Positions 17,946-26,444 of a DNA stretch of 35,375 nucleotides are shown here, piece after piece. Position 1 is the first letter of the stretch; every line of letters begins with the position of its first letter. A program made the position numbers and the translations under genes. Origin of the DNA: Candidatus Hydrogenedentota bacterium (GTDB taxonomy: Bacteria; Hydrogenedentota; Hydrogenedentia; Hydrogenedentales; CAITNO01); assembly GCA_903822375.1 (NCBI GenBank), contig CAIJOU010000393.1:1-35375 (forward strand), written 5' to 3'. Below the pieces are notes generated by a model. That model saw only the letters and a program-made list of their open reading frames with translations. It did no database searches and was not told where the DNA came from.

Positions 17946-19361
17946 CTATTTCATTTCGCTCAGGAGTTTCCGAAAGTCGGGGTTGACGTCCAGTATATGG
18001 CCGGCGGCCCCGCGCAGTTTGTCGATCTGGTCCCGTTTCAGCTTGAACGCTGTTGGGATGCTGTTGAGATAGCTTCGCTCTGCCTCGTCTGGAACCCGGT
18101 CAAAGTCAACCTCAACGAAGTGGTACTCAAGGTCTTTGCCCGCCAGTTCCGGGAAATGCTCGGGAACGGCGTCCTTGCCGTACAACTGGGTTATCCGCGC
18201 GTTTAACTGGCGCTGCTCCGCAGACTGGCTGATGTAGGACCTCATCAGGGCGAGTTCCGCGTCGGTGAAATTGCCCAACGGCGCCGAGGTCGCAACGCCA
18301 AGCACCTTGAGCAGGCTAAGCCCTTTTCCCTTGACATCCCAGCCAGTTCTTCTGTTTTCCGCCTTGGCGTTCACTGTAATGACGACGACCTTCCTGGTCG
18401 CCATGTTCTTGAGCGGAACGCTCGCCATGTCACCCGGGAAGTTGCCGCTTATGATTTGCAGAACGGGCAGAAGACCGAGGTTGTCGGAGACGCCGCCGTC
18501 ACACAGGTGCACAAACGAGCGGCCCGGTTTGATGTAGGTGTCGGTTTCCAGCGCATATCTGTACCGAAAACTTCCAACATTCTTGCGTTCCAGTTCCTCC
18601 ACCATCCAGACGGGAGGAACATAATCGTCTTTCTTGGGATAGTTCCGCAGGGTCATTGGGGCGAGCAATCCCGGAAACGACGCGGACGCCGCCACCGCAT
18701 TGCCAACAGGGTAACTGGCCAGGTCGGAATAGAGCAGGTCAAACTGCCGCTGGGTGAAATCAAAGCGGCTTCCCATTTCTGCATCGGTGGAATTGAGCAC
18801 GATGAAGGGCCGCCGGTTCAGCTTCAACAGGTCCGAGAAGGTCTTCTTCTCAAAAATATCCCTGCTGAAGTCGTCGCCCAGCATGTCTGAGCGCCCATAC
18901 AGGGGCGAGGCGAGTTTCGGCCAGTTCGTGGGCGTGAGGACCTGCTTGATGAGATTGCCCTGGATGTTCTTGTACAGGACCTTGTCCGGAAAATCCTCAA
19001 ATATCCGGTCCCCGAAGAGGCCGAAATAGGCGGCCGGAAGGCTGCCGCCGGACACGGAGGAGATGACATCCACCTCATCCAGCAGACGGCGCCGTTTCCC
19101 TTCCCACACAATCTCCGTGTCGTGCAGCTTCTCGAGCACCCCATAGCAGAATGCGGCGGCGCGCGTGCCGCCGCCGGAGAAAGTCAAAACCACGAGCAGA
19201 CTGTCGGAGTTGTTCTCACCGGGCGCGATGTTCGCATAGCGGTAACCGGCACCCTGCACATAATGGTCCATCGGCTTGTTCTGCACGGGAATCGTGTTGC
19301 AGCCTGTCAGGGCCAGCGCCACCCATAGGAGCACGCAGGTGTGAACAGTCTTTCGAAGCAT
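17946..19361 (-). CDS. Patatin-like phospholipase lipoprotein
   Basis: A 471-residue lipoprotein of the patatin family, likely hydrolysing acyl esters of lipids in the envelope. The signal peptide ends in the lipobox LTGC, with acylated C21. The oxyanion-hole glycine loop is GGGTR at 63-67. The nucleophile elbow reads SSVSGGS, with S104 as the likely nucleophile; the usual first glycine of G-x-S-x-G is replaced by serine (S102). The dyad aspartate is D288 in DGGVSDNLG, as the family requires. The ATG is preceded by GGAGAGAAGG. It lies between iolG (115-bp gap) and the kinase (77-bp gap), all on the minus strand. The short gap after it contains an imperfect stem (17900-17909 with 17934-17943, one mismatch) without a T-tract. 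Membership in either neighbouring operon is uncertain. Confidence 0.88.
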   Translation of the reverse strand: MLRKTVHTCVLLWVALALTGCNTIPVQNKPMDHYVQGAGYRYANIAPGENNSDSLLVVLTFSGGGTRAAAFCYGVLEKLHDTEIVWEGKRRRLLDEVDVISSVSGGSLPAAYFGLFGDRIFEDFPDKVLYKNIQGNLIKQVLTPTNWPKLASPLYGRSDMLGDDFSRDIFEKKTFSDLLKLNRRPFIVLNSTDAEMGSRFDFTQRQFDLLYSDLASYPVGNAVAASASFPGLLAPMTLRNYPKKDDYVPPVWMVEELERKNVGSFRYRYALETDTYIKPGRSFVHLCDGGVSDNLGLLPVLQIISGNFPGDMASVPLKNMATRKVVVITVNAKAENRRTGWDVKGKGLSLLKVLGVATSAPLGNFTDAELALMRSYISQSAEQRQLNARITQLYGKDAVPEHFPELAGKDLEYHFVEVDFDRVPDEAERSYLNSIPTAFKLKRDQIDKLRGAAGHILDVNPDFRKLLSEMK

Positions 19362-19476
19362 GGTGCCTTCTCTCCTGTTGCCCTACAACGGCGCCGGTTC
19401 TTCGACGAATCCGGCGGGCAACACAATAATCATGGTTCTTTATGGGCCGATGAGAGCACGCTTTTCCTAATCGGGG

Positions 19477-20502
19477 CTATCTTTCCTCGATCTCGTCCAG
19501 GCGAACCGGCCGGTTTTCTTCATGAGAGCGGCGGGCGGCGATGCCCAGGGCCACGGCCGCGCGGCCGTCCACGCCGGTGACCGGCGTCGGGGTTCCATCC
19601 AATACCGCATCCACAAAGGCGGCCATCTCCACGAGGAAACTGTCGAGGTAGCGATCCATGAAGAAATTGAGGGGCAGGTCGCGATGCACGGTCGTTGCGT
19701 CGCTGATGACCGCGGTGTTGGGGTGGTTGTTGCTCACCGTCGCACCGCCCGCACTGCCCAGCACCTCCACGCGCTGGTCATAGCCGTAGACCGCCTTGCG
19801 GCTGTTGTCGATGACGCAGAGCAGCCCGCCGGCAAATTTGAGCGTGACCAAAGCGGTATCCAAGTCGCCCGCTGCGCCGATGGCCGGGTCCACCCGCACC
19901 GCACCCGCCGCGTACACCTCCTCCACCTCGTCACCCGCCAGGAAGCGGGCCATGTCGAAGTCGTGGATGGTCATGTCCAGGAACATGCCGCCCGAAACCT
20001 TGACGTACTCAATGGGCGGCGGTCCGGGATCACGGCTGATGATATGGAGCAGATGGGGCTCGCCGATTTCCCCGGCAAGAATGGCCTTGCGCACGCGCGC
20101 AAAATTGGCGTCGAAACGACGGTTGAAACCAATCTGGAGCTTGACGCCCGCCTGCTCCACCGCGTCCAGCGCCGTGTCGATCTCCTTGAGCGTGCGCGCG
20201 ATGGGCTTCTCGCAGAAGATCTGCTTGCCCGCCTTGGCCGCTTCCTCGATCATCGTGGCGTGCAGGTCCGTTGGCGAGCAGATAACCACCGCATCGATGG
20301 CGGGGTCGTTCAGCACTGCAAGATGGTCCGCCTCGACCCGGTCCACGCCGAGCCTTTTACCGAATTCCTGCGCCGCCGCCAGATTCACGTCCGAAATGGC
20401 CACCAAACGCGCGCGGGGAATACGGTAAGCGATATGTTCCCCGTGCACCTTGCCAATGCGCCCAACGCCAATCAGTCCAACATTCAATCGCTGCTGTGTC
20501 AT
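19477..20502 (-). CDS. iolG: Inositol 2-dehydrogenase
   Basis: A 341-residue NAD-dependent dehydrogenase that oxidises myo-inositol to 2-keto-myo-inositol (scyllo-inosose), the first step of inositol catabolism, in the cytoplasm. It shows the Gfo/Idh/MocA layout: NAD-binding GLIGVGRIGKVH at about residues 9-20, the catalytic-lysine motif CEKPIART near residue 98, then SGGMFLDMTIHDFDMARFL around residues 165-185 with the conserved Asp and His. Length is normal for IolG. It is the last gene of the iol cluster; its ATG is one base beyond the iolE stop, with GGAG eight bases upstream inside iolE, so the two are translated together. The assignment as IolG rests on the full inositol pathway around it. 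Confidence 0.92.
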   Translation of the reverse strand: MTQQRLNVGLIGVGRIGKVHGEHIAYRIPRARLVAISDVNLAAAQEFGKRLGVDRVEADHLAVLNDPAIDAVVICSPTDLHATMIEEAAKAGKQIFCEKPIARTLKEIDTALDAVEQAGVKLQIGFNRRFDANFARVRKAILAGEIGEPHLLHIISRDPGPPPIEYVKVSGGMFLDMTIHDFDMARFLAGDEVEEVYAAGAVRVDPAIGAAGDLDTALVTLKFAGGLLCVIDNSRKAVYGYDQRVEVLGSAGGATVSNNHPNTAVISDATTVHRDLPLNFFMDRYLDSFLVEMAAFVDAVLDGTPTPVTGVDGRAAVALGIAARRSHEENRPVRLDEIEER

Positions 20503-20503
20503 G

Positions 20504-21433
20504 TTATAACTCCAGTGTCTTCAGATATTCGCGGTTTCTGCGGGCGCTCTCTTTGGGCGCGCCCATGCCCGGCAGCACATCCTGCTCGACAGTTATGAAC
20601 CCATTGTATGCCCGGTCACGAAGCCATTGCGTGGTCCAGGGGAAATCCACGCAGCCTTGGCCCAGTTCGCAGAAGACGCCTTTGCCCACGGACTGGAAAT
20701 AGTCCCAGCCTTCGGCGGTCGACTGCGCGGCCACCTTGGGCTCGCAGTCCTTGTAGTGCATGTGCGTGATGCGGTCGGCAAAACGCTCCAGACCTGCACG
20801 GGTCAGGCTGCCGTCGCGGTCGCCCGCGCCGAAAGCGTAGTGTCCCGTGTCGAAAACAAGGCCCAGCAGTTCGGGACTGGTTCGCTGAAGGAGGGCGTCA
20901 ATCTCTTCGGGCGTCTCCACATAGCCCGCGCAGTGATGGTGGAAGCCGACGGGCAGCCCCGTGGCCTCGCGCACCGCGCGCGCGACGGTCTCCACGCCCT
21001 TGGCGAAGAGGGCCCAGCCCGCGTTGCACAGGCCCATAGCCGCCGTCACGCGCCCGGCGTTTTCCGTGCGCTGGGCAACGCTGCCGTTGTCATCGGCGAG
21101 GATGATCATCGGCGCATGGTCGGGCGACGCCGCACCGGCCAACAGCCGGGCCACACGCACGGCCGCTTCCGCGCCGGCCGCATGCGCGGCCTCGCTGCAA
21201 AAACGGACGGGCACGAAAGCGCCGACCATGGTAATCCCGCGCGGCTCCAGCACGGCGCGCAGCGCGGCGGGTTCGGTGGGCATGAAGCCCCAATCGCCGA
21301 ACTCGGTGCCGCGGTAACCCGTTTCGGCCAGTTCGTCGAGCATGCGCTCGCAGGTGAGCGGCTGGCCGCTCAGCCCTTCGAATTCCAGGCTGCCCCAGGA
21401 GCAGGGCGCATTTCCGACGCGAATCGAAGTCAT
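20504..21433 (-). CDS. iolE: myo-Inosose-2 dehydratase
   Basis: A 309-residue TIM-barrel metal enzyme (xylose-isomerase-like fold). It removes water from 2-keto-myo-inositol to give 3D-(3,5/4)-trihydroxycyclohexane-1,2-dione, step two of the pathway. The family signature IRVGNAPCSWGSLEFEG is at the very start, as in other IolE proteins; other recognisable stretches are GYRGTEFGDWGFMP, VGFHHHCAGYVETPEEID, DTGHYAFGAGDRDG and HMHYKDCEPKVA, which supply metal ligands. I chose ATG 21433: AAGGG at 21443-21447 lies nine bases upstream of it, but directly abuts the alternative ATG at 21442. The 277 bases upstream hold repeats rather than a gene. Confidence 0.93.
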   Translation of the reverse strand: MTSIRVGNAPCSWGSLEFEGLSGQPLTCERMLDELAETGYRGTEFGDWGFMPTEPAALRAVLEPRGITMVGAFVPVRFCSEAAHAAGAEAAVRVARLLAGAASPDHAPMIILADDNGSVAQRTENAGRVTAAMGLCNAGWALFAKGVETVARAVREATGLPVGFHHHCAGYVETPEEIDALLQRTSPELLGLVFDTGHYAFGAGDRDGSLTRAGLERFADRITHMHYKDCEPKVAAQSTAEGWDYFQSVGKGVFCELGQGCVDFPWTTQWLRDRAYNGFITVEQDVLPGMGAPKESARRNREYLKTLEL

Positions 21434-21480
21434 AAGAACCATCCCTTGGGTCCGAACCTATCTCGCCGACATTGCCCACC

Positions 21481-21589
21481 CCGTCATTGCGAGGAGGGCT
21501 CCAGCCCGACGTGGCAACCTCTTGAAACCACAACACGACATCCGGGTCAGCGCGAGCAAGAGATTGCTTCGCTGCGCTCGCAATGACGG
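21481..21589. repeat. 109-bp inverted-repeat element between iolE and mmsA
   Basis: CCGTCATTGCGAG at 21481-21493 is the exact reverse complement of 21577-21589 (13 bp). Inner parts also mirror loosely (CCTCTTG near 21518 against CAAGAG near 21558). I see no flanking duplication and no coding capacity. Sequences of this CGTCATTGCGAG type occur as dispersed repeats in many unrelated bacteria, as I recall; copy number here cannot be seen. Confidence 0.65.
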
Positions 21590-21597
21590 ATTAACCT

Positions 21598-21648
21598 CGT
21601 TCCCAAGTTGTGCTTGGGAACGCACTTATCCGCGAAGTTGCACTTCGC
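21598..21648. repeat. Two tandem hairpins between iolE and mmsA
   Basis: CGTTCCCAAG (21598-21607) pairs with 21613-21622 across a five-base loop, and GCGAAG (21632-21637) pairs with 21643-21648 across another five-base loop. Both loops sit in AAGTTG-NN-CTT, so the two hairpins look like members of one palindromic repeat family. There is no T-tract, so they are not clear terminators. Confidence 0.6.
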
Positions 21649-21710
21649 AAGCGCAATAATGTGAACGCGGCTGGCCGCCGCGTCCACTTTGACGCGCAGT
21701 TATCGCTTTC

Positions 21711-23183
21711 CTAGAAATGCCGGCTCCATTCCTTGGGCCAGCGCTCGACGACCACTTTCGTCTCGGTGAAGAACTCCACGGCGTGCTCGGCCTGCCCATG
21801 GAGATCGCCGAAGAAACTGTCGGCCCAGCCGCTGAAGGGGAAGAAGGCCATGGGCGCGGCAACGCCGATGTTGACGCCGATGTTCCCGGCCCGTGCTTCG
21901 GTCCTGAACCGGCGGGCGGCGGCGCCGCTGGCGGTGAATATGCAGGCCATGTTGCCGTAGGCCCGATCATTCACCATGGCGATGCCCTCTTCCAGCGTCT
22001 CGGCGTGCATCAGGCTGAACACGGGGCCGAAGATCTCCGTCCGGGCGATTTCGCCGTGGTGCGACACGTCGTCCAGCAGGGTCGGGAAGACGAAATACCC
22101 CTTCTCGAAACCCGGCACCTTTTGCCCGCGCCCGTCCACCAGTGCCCGTGCGCCCTCGGCCTCGGCAACGCCGATGAGGCGCTCGATGCGGGCCTTGCTC
22201 TCGGCGCTGATCACGGCGCCCGTCTCCGCGTTCTCGTCCAACCCGTAACCCACCCGGCGCGCGCGGGTCACCGCACTAAAACATTCCCTGAATTCATCGC
22301 GCGCCCCGCCGATGGTGATACCCGTTGAAAGCGCAAGACAGCGCTGGCCCGCGCAGCCGTAGGCCGAATCGGCCAAAATGCGCGTGGCTGTTTCCATGTC
22401 GGCATCGGGCATAATCAGCACCGGATTCTTGGCACCGCCCTGGCACTGCGCCCGCTTGCCGTTGGCCGCAGCGCGCGCGTAGATGGCCCGCGCGGCGGCG
22501 GTGGAGCCGACCATGCTGATCGCGCGTATTTCCGGATGGTCCAGAATGGCGTCGACGGTGGCTTTGCCGCCGTTCACCAGTTGCAGCACGCCCGGGGGCA
22601 GGCCAAGCTGGTCCACCAGTTCAAACACGCGCTGCTGGGTCACAGGACATTTCTCGCTCGGCTTCACGATGAAGCAGTTGCCGGTGGCGAGCGCGTAGGG
22701 CAGGAACCAGAACGGGATCATGGCCGGGAAATTGAAGGGCGCGATCATCGCCGCCACGCCGATGGGCTGGCGGAACATGTGCTCGTCTATGCCCTGCGCT
22801 ATATCCTCGTTGTTGCGCCCCTGCATGAGCATCGGGGTCCCGCAGGCCACCTCGACGTTCTCGATGGCGCGGCGCAGTTCCCCAAGGCTTTCCTTGTGGG
22901 TCTTGCCGCATTCCTCGGTGCAGGAACGGGCCAGCGCATCCAGGTTATCCTCCAGCAACTGTTTCAGCTTGAAGAGATACTGGATGCGGTCGGGCGCGGG
23001 AACCCTGCGCCAGGCCGGAAACGCCGCCGCCGCCGCGCGGGCCGCCAAGTCCACCTCTTCCCCGGGGGAAAGCGGCGCGTCCACGATGTGCTCCGCGGTG
23101 CCGGGGTTGATGACGGGCAGGCATTCTGCCGCCCCGGAAGCGACCCACTGCCCGTTAATGTAATTCAACAAACGCTTGGCCAT
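21711..23183 (-). CDS. mmsA: CoA-acylating (methyl)malonate-semialdehyde dehydrogenase
   Basis: A 490-residue aldehyde dehydrogenase (IolA/MmsA). It converts malonate semialdehyde, NAD and CoA to acetyl-CoA and CO2, the last step of inositol breakdown. It has the features that mark this subfamily: the PFNFPAMIPFWFLPYA segment (about 150-165), QGGAKNPVLIMPDAD in place of the usual ELGGK motif, the catalytic cysteine C282 in AGQRCLAL, the EIFGPV segment, and FPFSGWADSFFGDLHGQ near the C-terminus. The length is typical. A GGGAAAGA precedes the ATG. It lies 60 bp after iolD; the gap contains a heptamer tandem repeat. iolA is an equally valid name in this context. Confidence 0.94.
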   Translation of the reverse strand: MAKRLLNYINGQWVASGAAECLPVINPGTAEHIVDAPLSPGEEVDLAARAAAAAFPAWRRVPAPDRIQYLFKLKQLLEDNLDALARSCTEECGKTHKESLGELRRAIENVEVACGTPMLMQGRNNEDIAQGIDEHMFRQPIGVAAMIAPFNFPAMIPFWFLPYALATGNCFIVKPSEKCPVTQQRVFELVDQLGLPPGVLQLVNGGKATVDAILDHPEIRAISMVGSTAAARAIYARAAANGKRAQCQGGAKNPVLIMPDADMETATRILADSAYGCAGQRCLALSTGITIGGARDEFRECFSAVTRARRVGYGLDENAETGAVISAESKARIERLIGVAEAEGARALVDGRGQKVPGFEKGYFVFPTLLDDVSHHGEIARTEIFGPVFSLMHAETLEEGIAMVNDRAYGNMACIFTASGAAARRFRTEARAGNIGVNIGVAAPMAFFPFSGWADSFFGDLHGQAEHAVEFFTETKVVVERWPKEWSRHF

Positions 23184-23214
23184 AGTTTTCTTTCCCGCGT
23201 ACTTCTTTGACTTT

Positions 23215-23242
23215 CTAGACCCTAGACCCCAGACCCTAAACC
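23215..23242. repeat. Tandem heptamer repeat between iolD and mmsA
   Basis: Four imperfect 7-bp units in a row: CTAGACC, CTAGACC, CCAGACC, CTAAACC, directly after the iolD stop codon. It fills about half of the 60-bp gap. Confidence 0.75.
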
Positions 23243-23243
23243 C

Positions 23244-25112
23244 TCAAAAGTAGTACCGTTCCTTGGCGCGCATCTCTTCCCATCCTTTACGGGCTTCACG
23301 CACCGACTCCATTTCACTGACTTCCGCCACGGGCACATCCCACCAACTGTCGTAGCCGGGCACGTTTACATAGCGGTCGTTTTGGATGTAAATCACCGTG
23401 GTCTTGTCGATCGTTTCCGCCGTCTTGATGGCCGCCGCAAAGTCGTCATAAGTCTTGCACTCGATGACATGCGCGCCGAGGCTGCGGGCGTTGGCCGCCA
23501 AGTCCACCGGAAGCACCTCGACGTTCTCGCCAACCGCGTCGCCGGGAAGCACGTCGTCCTGCGGGTAGACATAGCGCGTCGCAAAGCCTTCCTGGCCGAG
23601 CGAGCGGCTCAGCGAGCCGATGCTCTTGTATCCGAAGTTGTCAAAGATGATGATGGTCAGCTTAAAGCCTTCCTGGATCGACGTGACGATTTCGGAATTC
23701 ATCATGAGGTAGCCGCCGTCACCCTGCATGATGTACACGTCGCGGTCGGGTGCGGCCATCTTGACGCCCAGCCCGCCGGCAATCTCGTAGCCCATGCAGC
23801 TGTAGCCGTATTCGAGGTGGTAGTTCTTCGGGTGGCGCGAGCGCCACAGCTTGTGCAGGTCGCCCGGCAGCGAACCCGACGCGCACACCATGATGCTCTC
23901 GGGCTTGCCAATCTCGTTTACCGCGCCGACCAGTTCGCCCTGGCTGGTCAGCGGCGTGTTGCGGATGGCGTAAATGCGGTCCACCTCGGCTTCCCAGGCG
24001 TCGTGCAGCTCGCGCGCCTTGGCCTGGTAGGCGGCGTCGGTCTGGGAGCCGGCAAGCGCCTCGCCCAAATCCTCGAGCACGGCGCGGGCATCGCCCAGCA
24101 CCGGCATGGCGGAGTGCTTGTTCGCGTCAAATTCGGCCACGTTGATATTGATGAAGCGCACGTTTGGATTCTGGAACTGGGTCTTGCTGGCGGTGGTGAA
24201 ATCGCTGTAGCGCGTGCCGATGCCGATGACCAGGTCCGCCTCGAGCGCGATGGCGTTGGCTGCGCTGGTTCCCGTCACGCCGACGGCGCCCAGATTCAGC
24301 GGATGGTCATAACGCAGGCTGCCCTTGCCGGCCATCGTCTCGCCGACGGGAATGCCGGTCTTTTCGACGAACGCCTTGAGTGCGTCGCAGGCGTCGCTGT
24401 AGATCACGCCGCCACCCGCCACGATCATCGGGCGTTTCGCGCCGCGAATCCACTCGGCCGCGCGGGCGAGCGCCGCCTTGTCGGCACGGACGCGCGGTAT
24501 ATGCCAGACCCGCTTGTTGAAAAAGTCTTCCGGATAGTCATAGGCCTCGGCCTGCACGTCCTGCGGCAGCGCCAGGGTCACCGCACCCGTATCGGCGGGG
24601 CTGGTCAGCACGCGCATCGCCTCGGGCAGCGCGCAGAGAATCTGGTCGGGCCGGTTGATGCGGTCCCAGTAACGGCTGACCGGCTTGAAGCAGTCGTTGA
24701 CGGAAATGTCCTGGCTGTGCTCCGATTCGAGCTGCTGAAGCACCGGAGCCACGTTGCGACGCGCGAAGATATCGCCCGGCATGAGCAGCACGGGCAGCCG
24801 GTTGACGGTCGCTCCCGCCGCGCCGGTAATCATGTTGGTTGCGCCCGGACCGATCGAGGACACGCAGGCAAAGGTCTGCAGGCGGTTCTTCATCTTGGCG
24901 TAGCCCGCCGCCGCATGCACCATGGCCTGTTCGTTGCGGATCTGGCGATAGCGGAAATCGGGGTTCTGCTGCAGTGCCTGCCCGATGCCCGCCACGCAGC
25001 CGTGGCCGAAGATGCCGAAGCATCCGGCAAAGAGCGGCTGCTCCACCCCGTCCCTCTCCGAGTATTGATTCTTCAGAAACAGAATCACTGCCTGCGCCAT
25101 TGTCATTCGCAT
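23244..25112 (-). CDS. iolD: 3D-(3,5/4)-trihydroxycyclohexane-1,2-dione hydrolase
   Basis: A 622-residue thiamine-diphosphate enzyme that opens the cyclohexane ring to 5-deoxy-D-glucuronate. It has the acetolactate-synthase-like three-domain layout: a pyrimidine-binding domain with the expected glutamate in IRNEQAMVHAAAGYAK, a central Rossmann-like domain (about 200-330), and a pyrophosphate domain with the GDGGYLMMNSEIVTS motif followed by the asparagine of IIFDNFGYKSIG. IolD-specific stretches include FGIFGHGCVAGIGQAL near the N-terminus and the VPGYDSWWDVPVAEVS segment near the C-terminus. I chose ATG 25112, with AGGAGG seven bases upstream, over an upstream ATG at 25145 that would add 11 residues. 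It follows iolC after a 265-bp gap with hairpins. Confidence 0.94.
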   Translation of the reverse strand: MRMTMAQAVILFLKNQYSERDGVEQPLFAGCFGIFGHGCVAGIGQALQQNPDFRYRQIRNEQAMVHAAAGYAKMKNRLQTFACVSSIGPGATNMITGAAGATVNRLPVLLMPGDIFARRNVAPVLQQLESEHSQDISVNDCFKPVSRYWDRINRPDQILCALPEAMRVLTSPADTGAVTLALPQDVQAEAYDYPEDFFNKRVWHIPRVRADKAALARAAEWIRGAKRPMIVAGGGVIYSDACDALKAFVEKTGIPVGETMAGKGSLRYDHPLNLGAVGVTGTSAANAIALEADLVIGIGTRYSDFTTASKTQFQNPNVRFININVAEFDANKHSAMPVLGDARAVLEDLGEALAGSQTDAAYQAKARELHDAWEAEVDRIYAIRNTPLTSQGELVGAVNEIGKPESIMVCASGSLPGDLHKLWRSRHPKNYHLEYGYSCMGYEIAGGLGVKMAAPDRDVYIMQGDGGYLMMNSEIVTSIQEGFKLTIIIFDNFGYKSIGSLSRSLGQEGFATRYVYPQDDVLPGDAVGENVEVLPVDLAANARSLGAHVIECKTYDDFAAAIKTAETIDKTTVIYIQNDRYVNVPGYDSWWDVPVAEVSEMESVREARKGWEEMRAKERYYF

Positions 25113-25301
25113 GGACCGACCTCCTGGTGTTTTGTCCCTGGCCATCGCCGCAATTAACCGAAGTTGAAGTTCAAGAACGTTCCGGAGCCCCGCCCCGAAG
25201 GGCGGCAGACAACCCGGCTATTATGCCGAACGGGCGGGCCAAAATCATACCATTTCCGAGGCTTGGGAATGGCTCCGTTTTGGGCTTGGGCCGCAGAATC
25301 T

Positions 25302-25331
25302 TGGAGTGCGGCGTCGTTCCGCCGCACTCCA
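25302..25331. repeat. Perfect 12-bp hairpin between iolC and iolD
   Basis: TGGAGTGCGGCG (25302-25313), six-base loop, and its exact reverse complement at 25320-25331. The TTGGAGTGCGG core recurs in reverse orientation near 33858-33868, so it probably belongs to a dispersed repeat family. No T-tract follows on the minus strand. Confidence 0.65.
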
Positions 25332-25337
25332 CAGGGG

Positions 25338-25355
25338 CCGCACGTTCACGTGCGG
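25338..25355. repeat. Short hairpin just downstream of iolC
   Basis: CCGCACGT-TC-ACGTGCGG, an 8-bp perfect stem with a two-base loop, 22 bases beyond the iolC stop. It could stabilise or pause the iol transcript; it lacks the T-tract of an intrinsic terminator. Confidence 0.55.
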
Positions 25356-25377
25356 TGCAGATTCTCCAAATCGAACC

Positions 25378-26406
25378 TCACAGGCCACCCCGAGTCTCGA
25401 CAAACTCCATCACCTCGTCCCAGGTGGGCATGAAGTTTGCGCAGCCGTGCTTCGTCACGACGATCGCGCCGCAGGCCGCGCCCAGCCGCCCCGCCTTGCG
25501 CCAGCCCATCCCGCGGATATGCCCACAGATGAAACCGGCCGCGAACGCGTCGCCCGCGCCCAGGATGTTGTAGACCTCGACGGGATAGCCCGGCGCGTCT
25601 ATTTGCTCGACCCCGCCGTTATCCCGCTTGACATGAACCCTCGCACCGTCGGCGCCGCGCTTCTGCACCAGCGCCTTCGGGCCCAGCGCAAGCAACCCCT
25701 CAATCCCCGCGTCCACGTCGCCCGCGACCTTGGTATCCGACACCTGCGAATGAGTCAGCGTGATCTGCGCGGGGTCGCGCAGCATCGCCGCGTTAATCTC
25801 GTCGTCCGTACCCAAAACGATGTCCACCAGCGGCAGGATGGCACGTGCCGTCACGCCAAAAGCACGCGGGTCGTGCCATTGGTCCGGCCTAAAGTCGATG
25901 TCGAAGACCACTTCGGCACCGGCCGCGCGCGCCTGTTCCGCCGCGAAGAAGGTGGCGCTGCGGCTGGGCTCTTTGCAGAGATTCGTTCCGGCAAACTGGA
26001 ACACTTTGCACCGCGTCACCGGGGCAGCCAAGACATCATCAATGGTCAATTCGATGTCCGCGCAGTTGTCTCGGTAATAGACCAACGGGAATCGGTTCGG
26101 CGGTTCAATGCCCAGCACCACGGCGCTCGTCCGGTGGCCCGGCTTGCGCGTAATGAAGCCGGTTTCCACGCCTTCCTTTCCCAAGAAATGCAGGATGAAG
26201 TCGCCGACCGGGTCCGGGCCCAGCGCGGTCAGCGCGACGGTGTTCATGCCCAGCCGCCGCCCGCCCACACTGATGTTCAACGGCGATCCGCCGACATAGG
26301 CCGCGAACTTGGTAATCTCCACAAAGGGCGCGCCGACATCGTCGCTGTACAGGTCAATGGACGAACGGCCCATGTGTACGGAATCAAATAGCGTTTCTTG
26401 TGTCAT
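25378..26406 (-). CDS. iolC: 5-Dehydro-2-deoxygluconokinase
   Basis: A 342-residue PfkB/ribokinase-family kinase that phosphorylates 2-deoxy-5-keto-gluconate at O6, step five of the pathway. The early MGRSSIDLYSDDVGAPF segment and the YVGGSPLNISVGGRRLG segment are characteristic of IolC (the GG hinge region of PfkB kinases), and the C-terminal GAGDAFAAGF carries the catalytic aspartate and anion hole. Segments such as FDIDFRPDQWHD and the ALVQKRGADGARV strand also fit. ATG 26406 is chosen because a GAGGGGAG lies a few bases upstream; a GTG at 26427 would add seven residues. HepT ends 38 bp upstream, so iolC is separated from iolB by the toxin-antitoxin pair. Confidence 0.93.
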   Translation of the reverse strand: MTQETLFDSVHMGRSSIDLYSDDVGAPFVEITKFAAYVGGSPLNISVGGRRLGMNTVALTALGPDPVGDFILHFLGKEGVETGFITRKPGHRTSAVVLGIEPPNRFPLVYYRDNCADIELTIDDVLAAPVTRCKVFQFAGTNLCKEPSRSATFFAAEQARAAGAEVVFDIDFRPDQWHDPRAFGVTARAILPLVDIVLGTDDEINAAMLRDPAQITLTHSQVSDTKVAGDVDAGIEGLLALGPKALVQKRGADGARVHVKRDNGGVEQIDAPGYPVEVYNILGAGDAFAAGFICGHIRGMGWRKAGRLGAACGAIVVTKHGCANFMPTWDEVMEFVETRGGL

Positions 26407-26444
26407 AAGGGGCTCCCCTCGGCACACGACTTCATTCGGAAATG

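Noticed and set aside
23215..23242. CRISPR-like array
   Set aside because: The units are seven bases long with no spacers; both heptamer arrays are simple tandem repeats.
23382..25157. Long open frame (591 codons) on the plus strand opposite iolD
   Set aside because: The minus strand encodes an unmistakable thiamine-diphosphate enzyme; the plus-strand product is Arg/His/Val-rich low-information sequence typical of high-GC antisense.
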